Positions 29,682 to 39,213 of a stretch of 46,692 bases of DNA are shown one piece after another. The translations under genes and the position numbers were made by a program. Position 1 is the first letter of the stretch. The number at the start of each line of letters is the position of its first letter. Under the pieces are notes generated by a model. The model was given only the letters and a program-made list of their open reading frames with translations, was not told the origin of the DNA and searched no databases. Source of the stretch: an uncultured Pygmaiobacter sp. (GTDB taxonomy: Bacteria; Bacillota; Clostridia; Oscillospirales; Ruminococcaceae); assembly GCA_944386485.1 (NCBI GenBank), contig CALXBG010000069.1:1-46692 (forward strand), given 5' to 3'.

Positions 29682-29851
29682 TACTATATTTTATCTTCCT
29701 TTGAAATTCCATGGCGACCTGTTATTTGTATTATAGCATAAAACGCCTCCGGATTACCGGAGATCCACTTTATGCTGCTGACCTAGAATTATTTATTGTT
29801 CCAACGGCTAGTAGACGCCAGCTATAATACAAACGCTGAATTCATATGTAA
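29682..29851. other. intergenic region between Crp/Fnr and VanZ-like genes
   Basis: No gene is seen. It holds an imperfect long inverted repeat with AGCATAAA (29735-29742) and TTTATGCT (29769-29776) arms around an inner CTCCGG/CCGGAG hairpin. It may end the VanZ-like transcript or be a remnant of a mobile palindrome. Confidence 0.35.
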
Positions 29852-30415
29852 TTATTCGACAGTACGCCAGCGGCCGGCCAGCCAGCGGCGGTAGGCCAGC
29901 GCGCCGAGCAGGGTACCGGCGGTGTTGCAGACAAGATCCATCACATCGGCGACACCGAGCCCGGTATACCATTGCATCCCCTCGGTGAGACAGGAGGCAG
30001 CAAAGCCGAGGCCGACCACCAGCAGCCAGCGGTCGCGCAGCCGGGGCAACGCACAGAGCAGCAGATACCCGAGCGGAAGATAGAGCAGCAGGTTCAGAAG
30101 ACACCCGAGCAGGTAGCTCTCGGGTGAGAAGACAAACAGAATCTGCAGCGCCGACGCAAGAAACCGCTCAAGGAAGGTTGCCTGTTGCGGACTGGACAGA
30201 ACGCCTTCGACAAACTGTGCGATGAGCTCCTGCAGCGGATGCTGTGAGACATTCACCCGGGAAAAGAAGGTATAGTACAGGTTCATCAGAAGATAGAATA
30301 CGGTCAGCAGCCGCACGGTCAATAGCGCTGCTTTGCGGTGGAATTTTGTCGCAACCACAAAGAGCGCCGCGACACCGAAAAGACAAAGGATGCTGTAAAA
30401 CAAAGCTTTTGCCAT
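29852..30415 (-). CDS. VanZ-family membrane protein
   Basis: The 187-residue protein has about five membrane helices and the VanZ signature: a Pro-Leu-Gly-rich helix (LLNLLLYLPLGYLLLCAL), then CLTEGMQWYTGLGVADVMDLVCNTAGTLLG near the C-terminus, where the family has a conserved E-x2-Q...D-x2-D-x3-N-x2-G. VanZ proteins have been linked to low-level teicoplanin resistance, but most members are of unknown role. The ATG at 30415 is preferred because AAGGAGG lies 8 bases upstream; the GTG at 30424 would overlap that site. It stands alone with no resistance genes around it. Confidence 0.75.
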   Translation of the reverse strand: MAKALFYSILCLFGVAALFVVATKFHRKAALLTVRLLTVFYLLMNLYYTFFSRVNVSQHPLQELIAQFVEGVLSSPQQATFLERFLASALQILFVFSPESYLLGCLLNLLLYLPLGYLLLCALPRLRDRWLLVVGLGFAASCLTEGMQWYTGLGVADVMDLVCNTAGTLLGALAYRRWLAGRWRTVE

Positions 30416-30671
30416 GCTGTGCACCTCCTTGGAAAGTCTTTTTGTTTTTTATCGCGCCGTCGGCATCGACGCAGGTCAAAGCTATGACGGAAAAGCACAG
30501 AAAATGGCTTCACCGAGCCAAATTCCAGGCTTTTTATCCGCTGGGAAAGGATGCTCTTTCTTGCCGTGTGACCCCCGGATTTGTCGGAAAAGTAGTTGTT
30601 TTTGTGGCTTTTTTCGACTACTTTTTGGGAGGGAAAGGGATTCTCTGGCGAGGACAAAGACAAAGAAAAAG

Positions 30672-30702
30672 AAAAAAGCATCAGCCTTTCGACTGATGCT
30701 TT
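30672..30702 (-). terminator. terminator of tRNA-Ala
   Basis: On the reverse strand AAGCATCAG and CTGATGCTT form a nine-base stem directly after the tRNA, followed by TTTT. Confidence 0.8.
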
Positions 30703-30703
30703 G

Positions 30704-30779
<76 letters not shown>

Positions 30780-30874
30780 ACGGGTTTCCCGGTCTTTCGA
30801 CCGCTTGCTTATTATATCAAATCAAGATCGGGAATGTCAATACCTAATTTCAAAAAAATTTATCCTTTTGGCTG

Positions 30875-30903
30875 TTGCTTCTATACGGATATATTGTTAC
30901 AAT
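30875..30903 (+). promoter_or_regulatory. promoter of the MATE gene
   Basis: TTGCTT (30875-30880) and TACAAT (30898-30903) are spaced 17 bases apart, about 40 bases upstream of the start. Confidence 0.6.
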
Positions 30904-30943
30904 GGCCTTCGACGGAGAATGGTTTGATCTGAGGTGAACATCA

Positions 30944-32329
30944 ATGGCCAGGGTAAATGACCTTGCAAACGACAAGGTGCCGGGGCTGGTGCTGCGGCTT
31001 GCGGTCCCTGCGATGCTGGCACAATTTGTCAATGTGCTGTACAGCATTGTGGACCGGATGTATATCGGAAACATTCCGGATATTGGTGGGACGGCGCTCG
31101 CGGGCGTCGGTGTCTGCGGTCCGATTGTGACCCTGATCTCTTCCTTCGCTTTCCTGATCGGAATCGGTGGCGCGCCGCTGATGTCGATGCGGATGGGAGA
31201 GGGAAACAAAAAAGGGGCGCAGCAGATTCTCGCCAACTGTTTTGTCCTGTTGCTGGGGCTTTCGGTGACGCTGGCAGCCGTTTTTTTTGTGGCAAAACAG
31301 CATCTGCTTTACTGGTTTGGCGCCAGCGAGGTGACCTACCCGTATGCAAATGAATATCTGAGCGTCTATCTTGCGGGAACAGTCTTTGCGCTGCTTTCGG
31401 TCGGACTCAACCAGTTTATTGTGTGTCAGGGATTTTCCACCATCGCGATGACCTCGGTGCTGATTGGCGCTGTGTGCAACATCCTGCTGGACCCGGTCTT
31501 TATCTTCCTGTTTGATATGGGGGTGACCGGCGCGGCGCTGGCAACGGTGCTCTCGCAGGCGGCGAGCTGTTTTTTCACTCTGACTTTCCTGTTCGGCAGA
31601 CGCACAAGAATAAAGATCACCTTTGGCGGGTACAGCTGGCGGATTATGCGGCGGGTAATGATTTTCGGGCTTTCCCCATTTTTGATCGCAGCGTCGGATA
31701 GTGTGATTCTGATTGTATTCAACAGCGTGCTGCAGCGGTACGGCGGCCCGCAGAACGGGGATACCTATGTGGCCTGCGCGACGATTGTGCAAAGCTATAT
31801 GCAGATCATCACGCTGCCGCTGGGCGGCATCACGGGCGGCACGCAGCCGGTCCTCAGCTTTAACTACGGTGCGAAGCGGACCGACCGCATCAAGAGCGGT
31901 TTTCGCAATATCTTGACCCTCTGTATCCTGTTCAATGGGATCATGTTCCTGCTCTCCCAGATTGTGCCGCAGCTTTTTGTGCGGATCTTCACACAGGACC
32001 CGCAGTATCTGGAGCTTTCTGCGTGGGGAATTCGGGTCTTTACCGCCGGGGTGCTGATTCTCGCATTCCAGTATACCTTTGTCGACGGGTTGACTGCGCT
32101 GGGCATTGCAAAGGTTGCTGTGACCCTATCGCTGCTTCGCAAGGTGTTTTTCCTGGGCGCAACGGTGCTGCTGCCGCCGGTTTTCGGCGCGAAGGCCGCA
32201 TTTTTCGCAGAGCCGATTGCGGATATTGCAGGCGGAATCGTCTCCATTACGGTATTTGCCCTGTTGATTGGAAAAATTCTGAGAAAACGGGAAGAGATGC
32301 CGGACGGTCAGGCGCTGTATGCGGAATAA
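30944..32329 (+). CDS. MATE-family multidrug/Na+ antiporter
   Basis: The 461-residue protein has about twelve membrane helices and the two-half MATE layout. The first half opens LRLAVPAMLAQFVNVLYSIVDRMYIG, close to the family's usual P-x-M...N..Y...D..F.G. The second half repeats LSPFLIAASDSVILIVFNSVLQRYGG. Such proteins expel cationic drugs or metabolites using Na+ or H+ gradients. The substrate cannot be told from sequence. GAGGTGA precedes the ATG at 30944. It has its own promoter and a strong terminator and no nearby regulator. The length is normal. Confidence 0.9.
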   Translation: MARVNDLANDKVPGLVLRLAVPAMLAQFVNVLYSIVDRMYIGNIPDIGGTALAGVGVCGPIVTLISSFAFLIGIGGAPLMSMRMGEGNKKGAQQILANCFVLLLGLSVTLAAVFFVAKQHLLYWFGASEVTYPYANEYLSVYLAGTVFALLSVGLNQFIVCQGFSTIAMTSVLIGAVCNILLDPVFIFLFDMGVTGAALATVLSQAASCFFTLTFLFGRRTRIKITFGGYSWRIMRRVMIFGLSPFLIAASDSVILIVFNSVLQRYGGPQNGDTYVACATIVQSYMQIITLPLGGITGGTQPVLSFNYGAKRTDRIKSGFRNILTLCILFNGIMFLLSQIVPQLFVRIFTQDPQYLELSAWGIRVFTAGVLILAFQYTFVDGLTALGIAKVAVTLSLLRKVFFLGATVLLPPVFGAKAAFFAEPIADIAGGIVSITVFALLIGKILRKREEMPDGQALYAE

Positions 32330-32336
32330 CAAGTAA

Positions 32337-32385
32337 AAAAAGGAGTGCTTTCCCAAAACCGGAAAAGCACTCCTTTTTATTTTTA
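32337..32385. terminator. bidirectional terminator after MATE and HD genes
   Basis: A 15-base stem AAAAAGGAGTGCTTT/AAAGCACTCCTTTTT with a loop of about 12 bases has A/T runs on both sides, so it can end the forward MATE and the reverse HD gene. Confidence 0.85.
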
Positions 32386-32399
32386 TAAAAAATTTGCAT

Positions 32400-32891
32400 T
32401 CAGTAGGCATCAGCAAGCTGAAGCCGGTACTGCACCTTGCTCGAGCGGTAAAGGTGGAGCATCTCGGCGGTGGCACAGATCTTATCCGCAAGGCTGACGA
32501 CAAAACTCTCGCGATAGCGGGGCAGCGGACGGGTCAATGGCCACATGTGCTTGACGATGATATCGCGTTCTTTGTCGCTGAGACCGAACTTTTCCGCGTT
32601 CTGCGCTGCGAGCAGCGGATGCAGAAATAATCTGCGGCCCCGGCTGATGTCGGTGTTCTCCCAATGGCAGAGATGCAGGTCGTGCAGCAGGCCGCCACGG
32701 GCGGCGGCGCGGACATCCAGCCCGAGCCGACGGGCCATCAAAAAACTGAGATAGGCAACGAAAAGACTGTGATCATAGCAGCTGATCCCCTCGGCGTGCT
32801 GCGAGAAATTTCGCATCTCCTGCACATCCGCTTCCTGAAGCAGGGGGGAGACCAGTTCGAGAAAGGCCGCGCGGTCTTTCTCCTTCCACAT
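32400..32891 (-). CDS. HD-domain phosphohydrolase
   Basis: From the ATG at 32891 the product is 163 residues. It is a small HD-domain hydrolase: H in CYDHSLFVAYLSF, HD in GGLLHDLHLCHWE, a later H in VKHMWPL and a D in SLADKIC. These residues bind a divalent metal and typically hydrolyse phosphate bonds of nucleotides. An earlier ATG at 32951 is possible, but it would lie about two bases after the transcription start predicted from the promoter at 32960-32988, so the inner start with GGAG upstream is preferred. The substrate is unknown. It is alone, before a GT8 gene on the same strand. Confidence 0.75.
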   Translation of the reverse strand: MWKEKDRAAFLELVSPLLQEADVQEMRNFSQHAEGISCYDHSLFVAYLSFLMARRLGLDVRAAARGGLLHDLHLCHWENTDISRGRRLFLHPLLAAQNAEKFGLSDKERDIIVKHMWPLTRPLPRYRESFVVSLADKICATAEMLHLYRSSKVQYRLQLADAY

Positions 32892-32959
32892 GCGCGTCAT
32901 CTCCATTTTCTTAATATTGCGTATTGCGGCGCGGAATCGCTGTTCCGGCATCCACCTGC

Positions 32960-32988
32960 ATTATAAGGAAAGTGCGGAGATTTGTCAT
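32960..32988 (-). promoter_or_regulatory. promoter of the HD-domain gene
   Basis: On the reverse strand ATGACA (32988-32983) and TATAAT (32965-32960) are spaced 17 bases apart. Confidence 0.65.
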
Positions 32989-33065
32989 GTGAAATCTGAA
33001 AAAGTTTGGTGAAAATCTGCCTTTCGCTCAAAGGCAAAAACCGCGAAGCAGCGTTCTTTGTGGGT

Positions 33066-33887
33066 TTATCCAACAGTATCTGCATCAAGCTGGTCGGCGT
33101 AGATATGATAAAAGCGGTCGAGAACGCCAACATAGCCCTCTTTCCAGGGTTTGTTGCGGCCACAGTAGTGGACGAATACGGCATTTTTTTGTACCCAATC
33201 GAGATCGATGGAGTCGGAGCGGTGGTCAAGATTTTGCCGCAGCAGATACCCCTCGGACAGGTTGTAGATCAGCGGATTGAGCGGCAGGATCCGGTCATGG
33301 TAGAGCGCGTTGAGGACATCCTGGTCGGGAAGAATCATCCGATAATGGTTCTCTCGGATGTAATCGAGTATCTGTTCGATGTGCTGGCCGTCGCGCAGCG
33401 CTGTGAGATCCATCAGCAGGACCCCGCTGTTGACATAAGCGCCGCCGCTGGGGATCTCCAGCCGCAGTTCATTGAGACGCTGTACGACCCGGTGGACATG
33501 GCTGGCTGCCGCAAACCAGCAATTTCCAAGCTCGATTTCATACAGCGGCCGCACCTGGCCGAGGACGACGAGGTCAGGGTCGAGATAGAGGATCCGGTCA
33601 AGATGTTCTGGCAGATACCGGGCAGCAAACAGCCGGTAGTACATCTCCCTTGGATACCGCTTTTCTACCGGTGCGCCGATCAGTTCCTCATCCGATACCT
33701 GAATTGGATACAGCGCAAGGCGATTGGGATCCAATCCGGCGGTGATCGACGAGAGCTGAGAGTCGGTCATTGCGCGATGCGCCAGATAAACCGAGAAATG
33801 TTCTTCGGGGTTGTTGCAGAGCAGCGAACAGAGCATCACCCGCAATGGATGGATGTAGTTTGCATCGATGGTGACGAGCAGGTTCAT
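33066..33887 (-). CDS. glycosyltransferase family 8 protein
   Basis: The 273-residue protein has the GT8 fold. An N-terminal nucleotide-binding segment (MNLLVTIDANYIHPLRVML) is followed by DPD at 103-105 in RILYLDPDLVV, which binds the metal and sugar nucleotide, and by HYCGRNKPWK near residue 243, the usual C-terminal GT8 motif. It moves a glucose or galactose unit from a UDP-sugar to a lipid or polysaccharide; the acceptor is not known. GGAGGAA lies before the ATG at 33887. It is not next to other cell-wall glycan genes except the penicillin-binding protein transcribed the other way. Confidence 0.85.
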   Translation of the reverse strand: MNLLVTIDANYIHPLRVMLCSLLCNNPEEHFSVYLAHRAMTDSQLSSITAGLDPNRLALYPIQVSDEELIGAPVEKRYPREMYYRLFAARYLPEHLDRILYLDPDLVVLGQVRPLYEIELGNCWFAAASHVHRVVQRLNELRLEIPSGGAYVNSGVLLMDLTALRDGQHIEQILDYIRENHYRMILPDQDVLNALYHDRILPLNPLIYNLSEGYLLRQNLDHRSDSIDLDWVQKNAVFVHYCGRNKPWKEGYVGVLDRFYHIYADQLDADTVG

Positions 33888-34024
33888 GAAGGTTCCTCCG
33901 GTCAAAAAAGATGAATAAAATCAAATATAGTGTATCATGACGGGAGAGATGTTTCTACCGAAATTTGTAAATAAACGCTTAAACCCCGACGCCGCGGCGC
34001 AGAATAGGGTGGGAGGCGAACTGA

Positions 34025-35629
34025 ATGAAGGAGAAGAGAATGGTTGCGGTCGTGGCGATGTTCTTCGTTTTGTTCGCGCTGCTGCAAAGCCGTTTGGTGG
34101 GCCTTTCGCTCAATACCCAGTCGGCGCAGGCCGCAGCGGTACAGAGCAGCTGCCTTCTTCCGCTCTACGACGGCAGGGCCCAGATCTATGACTGTGAGAT
34201 GCGGCCGCTGACCGGAGTGGCCACCCGCACGCTGGCGCTCGCGCTGCCCGGAGACGAGAGCTATGCGCGGCTGTATCCGCTGTTGAGCGAGGAAAACGCC
34301 GCCCAGCTCTACGCCGCGACCGATGGCGCGCCCTCGCTGGTGGCACTACGGGAGGGCGCGCAGCAACCGGAGGGAATCTATTGCTTTGACGCGCCGAAGC
34401 GGTATTACGAGGCACCGATTGCGGTGCACACGCTGGGGTATCTCAACCAGGATGGTGTGGGAATGAGCGGGATTGAGCGCTGTTATAACGAGATCCTTGC
34501 GGCGGGCGGAACCCGCACCTTTGTGTGCTGCACCACTACTGCGGCGGGGGGATTGATGACCGGAAGCGAGCCGGAACTGGTCGAGCAGCCGGGAACCAGA
34601 CAGGCGGTGCAGCTGACCCTTGACCGGGATATTCAGCGCATCTGCGAGGGAATTGCAATGGAGGAGCTGGAGCAGGGCGCGGTGGTGGTGATGGAGACCG
34701 CAACCGGTAAACTGCGGGCAGTAGTGAGCCTGCCGGTCTACGATCCGAACCGGGTGGAGGATGCGATCGCGGCGGATGATTCCAGCCTGCTCAATCGGGC
34801 GATCAGCACCTATAACGTCGGCTCGGTTTTCAAGCCGCTGGTCGCGGCCGCGGCGCTGACCGCCGGCTTTGATGAGGGCGCGGTTTATACCTGTGAGGGC
34901 GCAATCGAGGTGGATGGGCATATCTATCATTGCAACAACAATAAGGCCCACGGGGAGATGACGTTGCAAACCGCACTAGCCCAGTCCTGCAACTGTTATT
35001 TTATCTGGCTGGGCCAACAGCTCGGCGGCGAAGCGATCGGCCGGACGGCCTCGCAGTTCGGGCTGGGCAGGGTCACGCTGCTGGCAGACGGCTATTTTGG
35101 CGCGTCGGGAAATCTGCCCAATGCACAGGAGCTCGAAAACAGCGGACAGCTGGCCTCGATCAGCTTTGGACAGGGTAAGCTGCTCGCAACGCCGATACAG
35201 ATTACCGCCGCTATCAATGCGATTGCGAACGATGGGGTGTATATCGGACCGACCCTGGCGGAGGGCGTGGTGGAGGTGTCAAGCGGACAACTGATAAAGG
35301 CCGCACCGGCACAGGAACAGGTAAGGGTTCTTGACGAGGCGGTCTGCGCCAGCCTTCAGCGGATGATGGATCTGGTGGTAGAGGAGGGAACCGCCCAGCG
35401 GGCAAAGCCGGAAGGAATGACGGCGGCAGGCAAGACCGGAACCGCCCAGACCGGACGGTATGATGAAGCGGGGGTTGAACTGCTGGACAGCTGGTTTGCC
35501 GGCTATTATCCGGCGCAGGCGCCCGAGTATACGATCGTTGTTTTTGCGGATTCCACCCATCAGACCGGCGAGAGCCTTGCGCCGGTTTTTGCGCGGCTCT
35601 GCGAGGGGATTGCGCTCGCGGAGAACTGA
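34025..35629 (+). CDS. class B penicillin-binding protein (transpeptidase)
   Basis: The 534-residue protein has one N-terminal membrane helix (MVAVVAMFFVLFALLQSRLVGL), a dimerisation region and a C-terminal transpeptidase domain. The active-site motifs are SVFK (about 267-270, SxxK), SCN (about 321-323, SxN) and KTG in AGKTGTAQTG (about 470). It cross-links peptidoglycan outside the membrane. At 534 residues it is shorter than PBP2/PBP3 and lacks a PASTA tail, closer to sporulation-type or accessory class B enzymes. GGGAGG precedes the ATG. It is followed by the alaS T-box. Its exact role (elongation, division or spore cortex) is not clear. Confidence 0.85.
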   Translation: MKEKRMVAVVAMFFVLFALLQSRLVGLSLNTQSAQAAAVQSSCLLPLYDGRAQIYDCEMRPLTGVATRTLALALPGDESYARLYPLLSEENAAQLYAATDGAPSLVALREGAQQPEGIYCFDAPKRYYEAPIAVHTLGYLNQDGVGMSGIERCYNEILAAGGTRTFVCCTTTAAGGLMTGSEPELVEQPGTRQAVQLTLDRDIQRICEGIAMEELEQGAVVVMETATGKLRAVVSLPVYDPNRVEDAIAADDSSLLNRAISTYNVGSVFKPLVAAAALTAGFDEGAVYTCEGAIEVDGHIYHCNNNKAHGEMTLQTALAQSCNCYFIWLGQQLGGEAIGRTASQFGLGRVTLLADGYFGASGNLPNAQELENSGQLASISFGQGKLLATPIQITAAINAIANDGVYIGPTLAEGVVEVSSGQLIKAAPAQEQVRVLDEAVCASLQRMMDLVVEEGTAQRAKPEGMTAAGKTGTAQTGRYDEAGVELLDSWFAGYYPAQAPEYTIVVFADSTHQTGESLAPVFARLCEGIALAEN

Positions 35630-35715
35630 CCGGCAAGTCCCGCAGGCAGCGCCGAACACGCTGGAACGCGTGCTAAAATGCTCCGGTGACGACAAAAGCC
35701 GGCGGCGGATTCTCC

Positions 35716-35744
35716 TTGACAACATCCGGCCCCAAAACTATAAT
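35716..35744 (+). promoter_or_regulatory. promoter of alaS
   Basis: TTGACA (35716-35721) and TATAAT (35739-35744) have a 17-base spacer, an essentially consensus promoter just ahead of the T-box leader. Confidence 0.9.
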
Positions 35745-35750
35745 AAATAT

Positions 35751-36027
35751 GTATGGGCAGCCGGGTTCTGGCGGCCTGCACGGATATTGTGAAAAGCGTT
35801 GATGGGGCCCATGACCGAGACTGCCGCTTTCAGAGAGAGAGTTCCAGGCTGAAAGACTCTCACCGGCACAGGTCTGCGCCACCCTTGAGCTCCCGTTAAT
35901 CCCGGGCGAGGACCGCTGCGTTAAGGCGGGATCGAGTGGCGGCGCTGTGCGCCGCAATTTGGGTGGTACCACGGAGACTCACGGCCTTCGTCCCTTATAT
36001 CCGGGGCGGAGGCCTATCTTTTTTTGG
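35751..36027 (+). promoter_or_regulatory. alanine T-box leader of alaS
   Basis: The leader contains the conserved T-box sequence TGGGTGGTACCACGG near 35960-35974. A terminator hairpin (GGCC at 35983 pairing with GGCC at 36010, then TATCTTTTTTT) follows. Stem I with AGAGAG-type motifs fills the upstream part. The specifier is probably GCC at 35878-35880, directly before ACCCTTGAGC. Uncharged tRNA-Ala would pair with GCC and the T-box and prevent termination, turning on alaS when alanine runs short. The tRNA-Ala(GGC) in this window matches the codon. Confidence 0.9.
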
Positions 36028-36080
36028 CCCGCCGCGCAAGATTTGCCGTGAAATATAAGCGAAGGAATACGGTGATAGGT

Positions 36081-38744
36081 ATGAAATGGACAGGACTGAA
36101 CGAACTGCGGGAATCCTTCCTCTCCTTCTTTGAGAGCAAGGGTCACCTGCGGCTGGACAGCTTTCCGCTGGTTCCGAAGGACGACAACAGCCTGCTGCTG
36201 ATCAACAGCGGTATGGCCCCGATGAAGAAATGGTTCCTCGCACAGGAGGAGCCGCCCTGCCACCGGGTTTGCACCTGCCAGAAGTGCATCCGCACCCCGG
36301 ACATCGAACGGGTGGGCATCACCGCCCGCCACGGAACTTTCTTTGAGATGCTGGGCAATTTCAGCTTCCAGAATTATTTCAAGGATGAGGCGATTGCATG
36401 GGGCTGGGAGTATCTGACCCGCGTGCTGGAGATCCCTGCCGAAAAGCTGTACATCTCGGTCTACTTTGAGGACGATGAGGCGTATGATATCTGGACCAAG
36501 AAGATCGGAATTCCTGAGGATCACATGGTTCGGTTCGGCAAAGAGGACAACTTCTGGGAGCACGGTTCCGGTCCCTGCGGTCCCTGCAGCGAGATCTATT
36601 TTGACCGCGGACCCGAGCACGGCTGCGGCAAGCCCGATTGCAAGGTCGGCTGCGACTGCGACCGGTACATGGAGGTCTGGAACCTGGTCTTCAGCCAGTT
36701 TGACTCGGACGGCGCGGGCACCTATACCCGGCTGGAGCATCCCAACATCGATACCGGCATGGGCCTTGAGCGTCTGGCCTGCGTGATGCAGGGGGTGGAC
36801 AACCTGTTCGAGGTTGACACCGTGCGGGCGATCCTCAACCATGTCGAGCGGATCACCGGCAAGAAGTACGGCAAGGACCACAAAACCGATGTTTCGATCC
36901 GGGTCATCACCGACCACATCCGCTCGACCGTCTTTATGGTCAGCGACGGCATCCTGCCCTCCAACGAGGGACGCGGCTATGTGCTGCGCCGGCTGCTGCG
37001 CCGCGCCGCGCGTCATGGCCGGATGCTGGGGGTAAACCGGCCCTTCCTGGCTGAGCTGTGCGACACCGTGATCCATGAGAACGGCGGCGCCTATCCCGAG
37101 CTCGTAGAGCATGCCGACTATATCAAAAAGGTCATCAGCGCCGAGGAGGAGCGGTTCTCCCGCACCATCGACCAGGGCCTTTCGATGCTCAATAACTTGA
37201 TCGACAGCGTCGCGAAGGCGGCCATTGCCGGCAAGGAGAAGATCCTGTCGGGTGTTGAGGCGTTCAAGCTGCAGGATACCTTCGGATTCCCGCTCGACCT
37301 GACCAAGGAGATCGCAGCCGAAGCGGGTATTGAGGTAGACGAGGACACCTTCCGCGCCGAGCTGCAAAAGCAGCGGGAAAAGGCGAGAGAGGACCGCAGA
37401 AAGAAGGATATTTCCGGCTGGTCGGGAGATCTGTTCGGCGAGTTGACGGCCGAGCCGACCGTGTTTGTCGGCTATGACCGGCTCGAGGTCGACGCCAAGG
37501 TGCTCGCTATCTCGGACGGCACCGAGCTGCTCGATGCGGTCTCAACCGACGACGGGCCCAAAGAGGGGATTCTGGTCGTGCTGGACAAGACCCCGTTTTA
37601 TGCGGAAGCCGGCGGACAGGTGGGCGATATGGGCTTCCTGACCGCGGCGGGGCTGCGGATCAAGGTAACCGACTGCAAGAAGACCTCCAGGGGATTTTAT
37701 GTGCATACCTGCACCCTCGAGAGTGGACTGTTGGTGACCGGCGCTGAGCTGGTAGCCAGCGTGAATAAGCCCGTTCGGATGGCGATTGCCCGCAACCATA
37801 CTGCGGCGCACCTGCTGCAGGCCGCGCTGCGCCAGGTGCTGGGCCTGCATGTGCACCAGGCCGGTTCCTATGAGGACGCGCAGCGGGTGCGGTTTGACTT
37901 CACTCACTTTGGCGCCATGACCAAGGAGGAGCTGGATCAGGTCGAGCGGATTGTCAATGAGAAGATCTTTGACGCGCTGCCGGTTGAGACCCGGATCATG
38001 TCGGCCAAGGAGGCCAAGGCGCAGGGCGCGATGGCGCTGTTCGGCGAAAAGTATGGGGACGAGGTACGGGTCGTCGGGATTGATGACTTTTCCTCCGAGC
38101 TGTGTGGTGGTACCCATGTGAGCAACACCGCGATGCTCGGCGGCTTCAAGATTCTGTCTGAGAGCAGCGCCGCGGCCGGCATCCGCCGAATCGAGGGCGT
38201 CACCGGCACCAACCTGCTCGCACTGCTCGATGAGCGGACGAGCGAGTTGGCTGACATCGCCGATAAGCTGAAGGTTGGCAATATCTCCGATCTGCCGGTG
38301 CGGATTGCGGCGCTCAGCGCCGAGCTCAAGGATCTGCGCAGCCAGCTGGATAAAGCCAAGGCGGCGGCCGCGAACCAGAAGGTTGAGGGCCTGTTCCAGA
38401 GTGCCAAGGAGGTTGACGGGCTCAAGATCTTTACCGCTTACTTCGGGGGAACCGGAGCGGACAGTCTGCGCGGGATGGCGGAAAAGATCCGCGATCAGGT
38501 GCCTACCGGCATCACCGTGCTCTGCGGCGAGAACGAGGGCAAGGTCAGCATGGCCGTCTCGGTGGGTCGTGAGGCGATTGCCCGCGGCATTAAGGCCGGT
38601 GCGCTGGCAAAGCTTGCCTCGGCAATTACCGGCGGCAACGGCGGCGGCAAGCCTGATTTCGCGATGGCGGGTGTGCGGGATGCCACCAAGGTGGACGAAG
38701 CGCTCGCCGCGGTGCCTGAGCTGGCCCGCAGCCTGATGAAGTAA
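36081..38744 (+). CDS. alaS: alanine-tRNA ligase
   Basis: The 887-residue protein is a full-length alanyl-tRNA synthetase, which charges tRNA-Ala with alanine in the cytoplasm. The catalytic domain opens GLNELRESFLSFFESKGH. The editing-domain zinc site HTAAH is near residue 573, with CGGTH near 674 that completes it. A C-terminal oligomerisation domain follows (GGNGGGKPDFAMAG). The ATG at 36081 is chosen to match the usual start (MKWTGLNELR), with GGTGA upstream; an earlier in-frame start would lie in the T-box terminator. Expression is controlled by the T-box upstream. The next gene starts 38 bases later. Confidence 0.95.
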   Translation: MKWTGLNELRESFLSFFESKGHLRLDSFPLVPKDDNSLLLINSGMAPMKKWFLAQEEPPCHRVCTCQKCIRTPDIERVGITARHGTFFEMLGNFSFQNYFKDEAIAWGWEYLTRVLEIPAEKLYISVYFEDDEAYDIWTKKIGIPEDHMVRFGKEDNFWEHGSGPCGPCSEIYFDRGPEHGCGKPDCKVGCDCDRYMEVWNLVFSQFDSDGAGTYTRLEHPNIDTGMGLERLACVMQGVDNLFEVDTVRAILNHVERITGKKYGKDHKTDVSIRVITDHIRSTVFMVSDGILPSNEGRGYVLRRLLRRAARHGRMLGVNRPFLAELCDTVIHENGGAYPELVEHADYIKKVISAEEERFSRTIDQGLSMLNNLIDSVAKAAIAGKEKILSGVEAFKLQDTFGFPLDLTKEIAAEAGIEVDEDTFRAELQKQREKAREDRRKKDISGWSGDLFGELTAEPTVFVGYDRLEVDAKVLAISDGTELLDAVSTDDGPKEGILVVLDKTPFYAEAGGQVGDMGFLTAAGLRIKVTDCKKTSRGFYVHTCTLESGLLVTGAELVASVNKPVRMAIARNHTAAHLLQAALRQVLGLHVHQAGSYEDAQRVRFDFTHFGAMTKEELDQVERIVNEKIFDALPVETRIMSAKEAKAQGAMALFGEKYGDEVRVVGIDDFSSELCGGTHVSNTAMLGGFKILSESSAAAGIRRIEGVTGTNLLALLDERTSELADIADKLKVGNISDLPVRIAALSAELKDLRSQLDKAKAAAANQKVEGLFQSAKEVDGLKIFTAYFGGTGADSLRGMAEKIRDQVPTGITVLCGENEGKVSMAVSVGREAIARGIKAGALAKLASAITGGNGGGKPDFAMAGVRDATKVDEALAAVPELARSLMK

Positions 38745-38782
38745 AAAACGGCCGAAAGGCCGCCGGAAAGGAGACAACAAGG

Positions 38783-39124
38783 ATGGAAGATTGTCTGTTC
38801 TGCAAGATCGCGGCGGGAGAGATCCCCTCAAACAAACTGTTTGAGGATGATCAGATCCTCGCGTTCTACGACATCGACCCGCAGGCGCCGTTTCATTTTC
38901 TGGTGATTCCCAAAAAGCATTATCCGTCAGCGGCGGCTCTGACCGAAGAGGATGCCCCGCTGCTGGGACATATCTTCGCGGTCATCGCCGATCTGTGCGC
39001 GAAAAACGGCTGTGAAAACGGTTATCGTGTCGTGACCAATGTCGGAGAGGACGGCGGTCAGAGCGTGCAGCACCTGCATTTTCATGTTCTGGCAAAGCGT
39101 AGCCTGAAATGGCCTCCGGGCTGA
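38783..39124 (+). CDS. HIT-family nucleotide hydrolase/transferase
   Basis: The 113-residue protein matches the Hint branch of the HIT family. It opens MEDCLFCKIAAGEIPSNKLFEDD with the zinc-type CxxC pair, and has the histidine triad QHLHFHVL near the C-terminus. Such enzymes hydrolyse adenosine phosphoramidates and related nucleotides. AAAGGAG precedes the ATG. It sits between alaS and the phosphoribosyltransferase gene, a common arrangement next to aminoacyl-tRNA synthetase genes in Firmicutes, where it may clear adenylylated by-products (inference). Confidence 0.9.
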   Translation: MEDCLFCKIAAGEIPSNKLFEDDQILAFYDIDPQAPFHFLVIPKKHYPSAAALTEEDAPLLGHIFAVIADLCAKNGCENGYRVVTNVGEDGGQSVQHLHFHVLAKRSLKWPPG

Positions 39125-39213
39125 TTGAACTGCAAGAACCGGGCAGTATGCCTGGGCTGTGAGACCTGCCGTCCGCAGATTGTGGCGGCAACTGTGAAGG
39201 AGAGTAGACCAAC

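Noticed and set aside
35979..37367. A long reverse-strand frame opposite alaS
   Set aside because: alaS is intact and highly conserved, and the antisense product has no domain or start signals.
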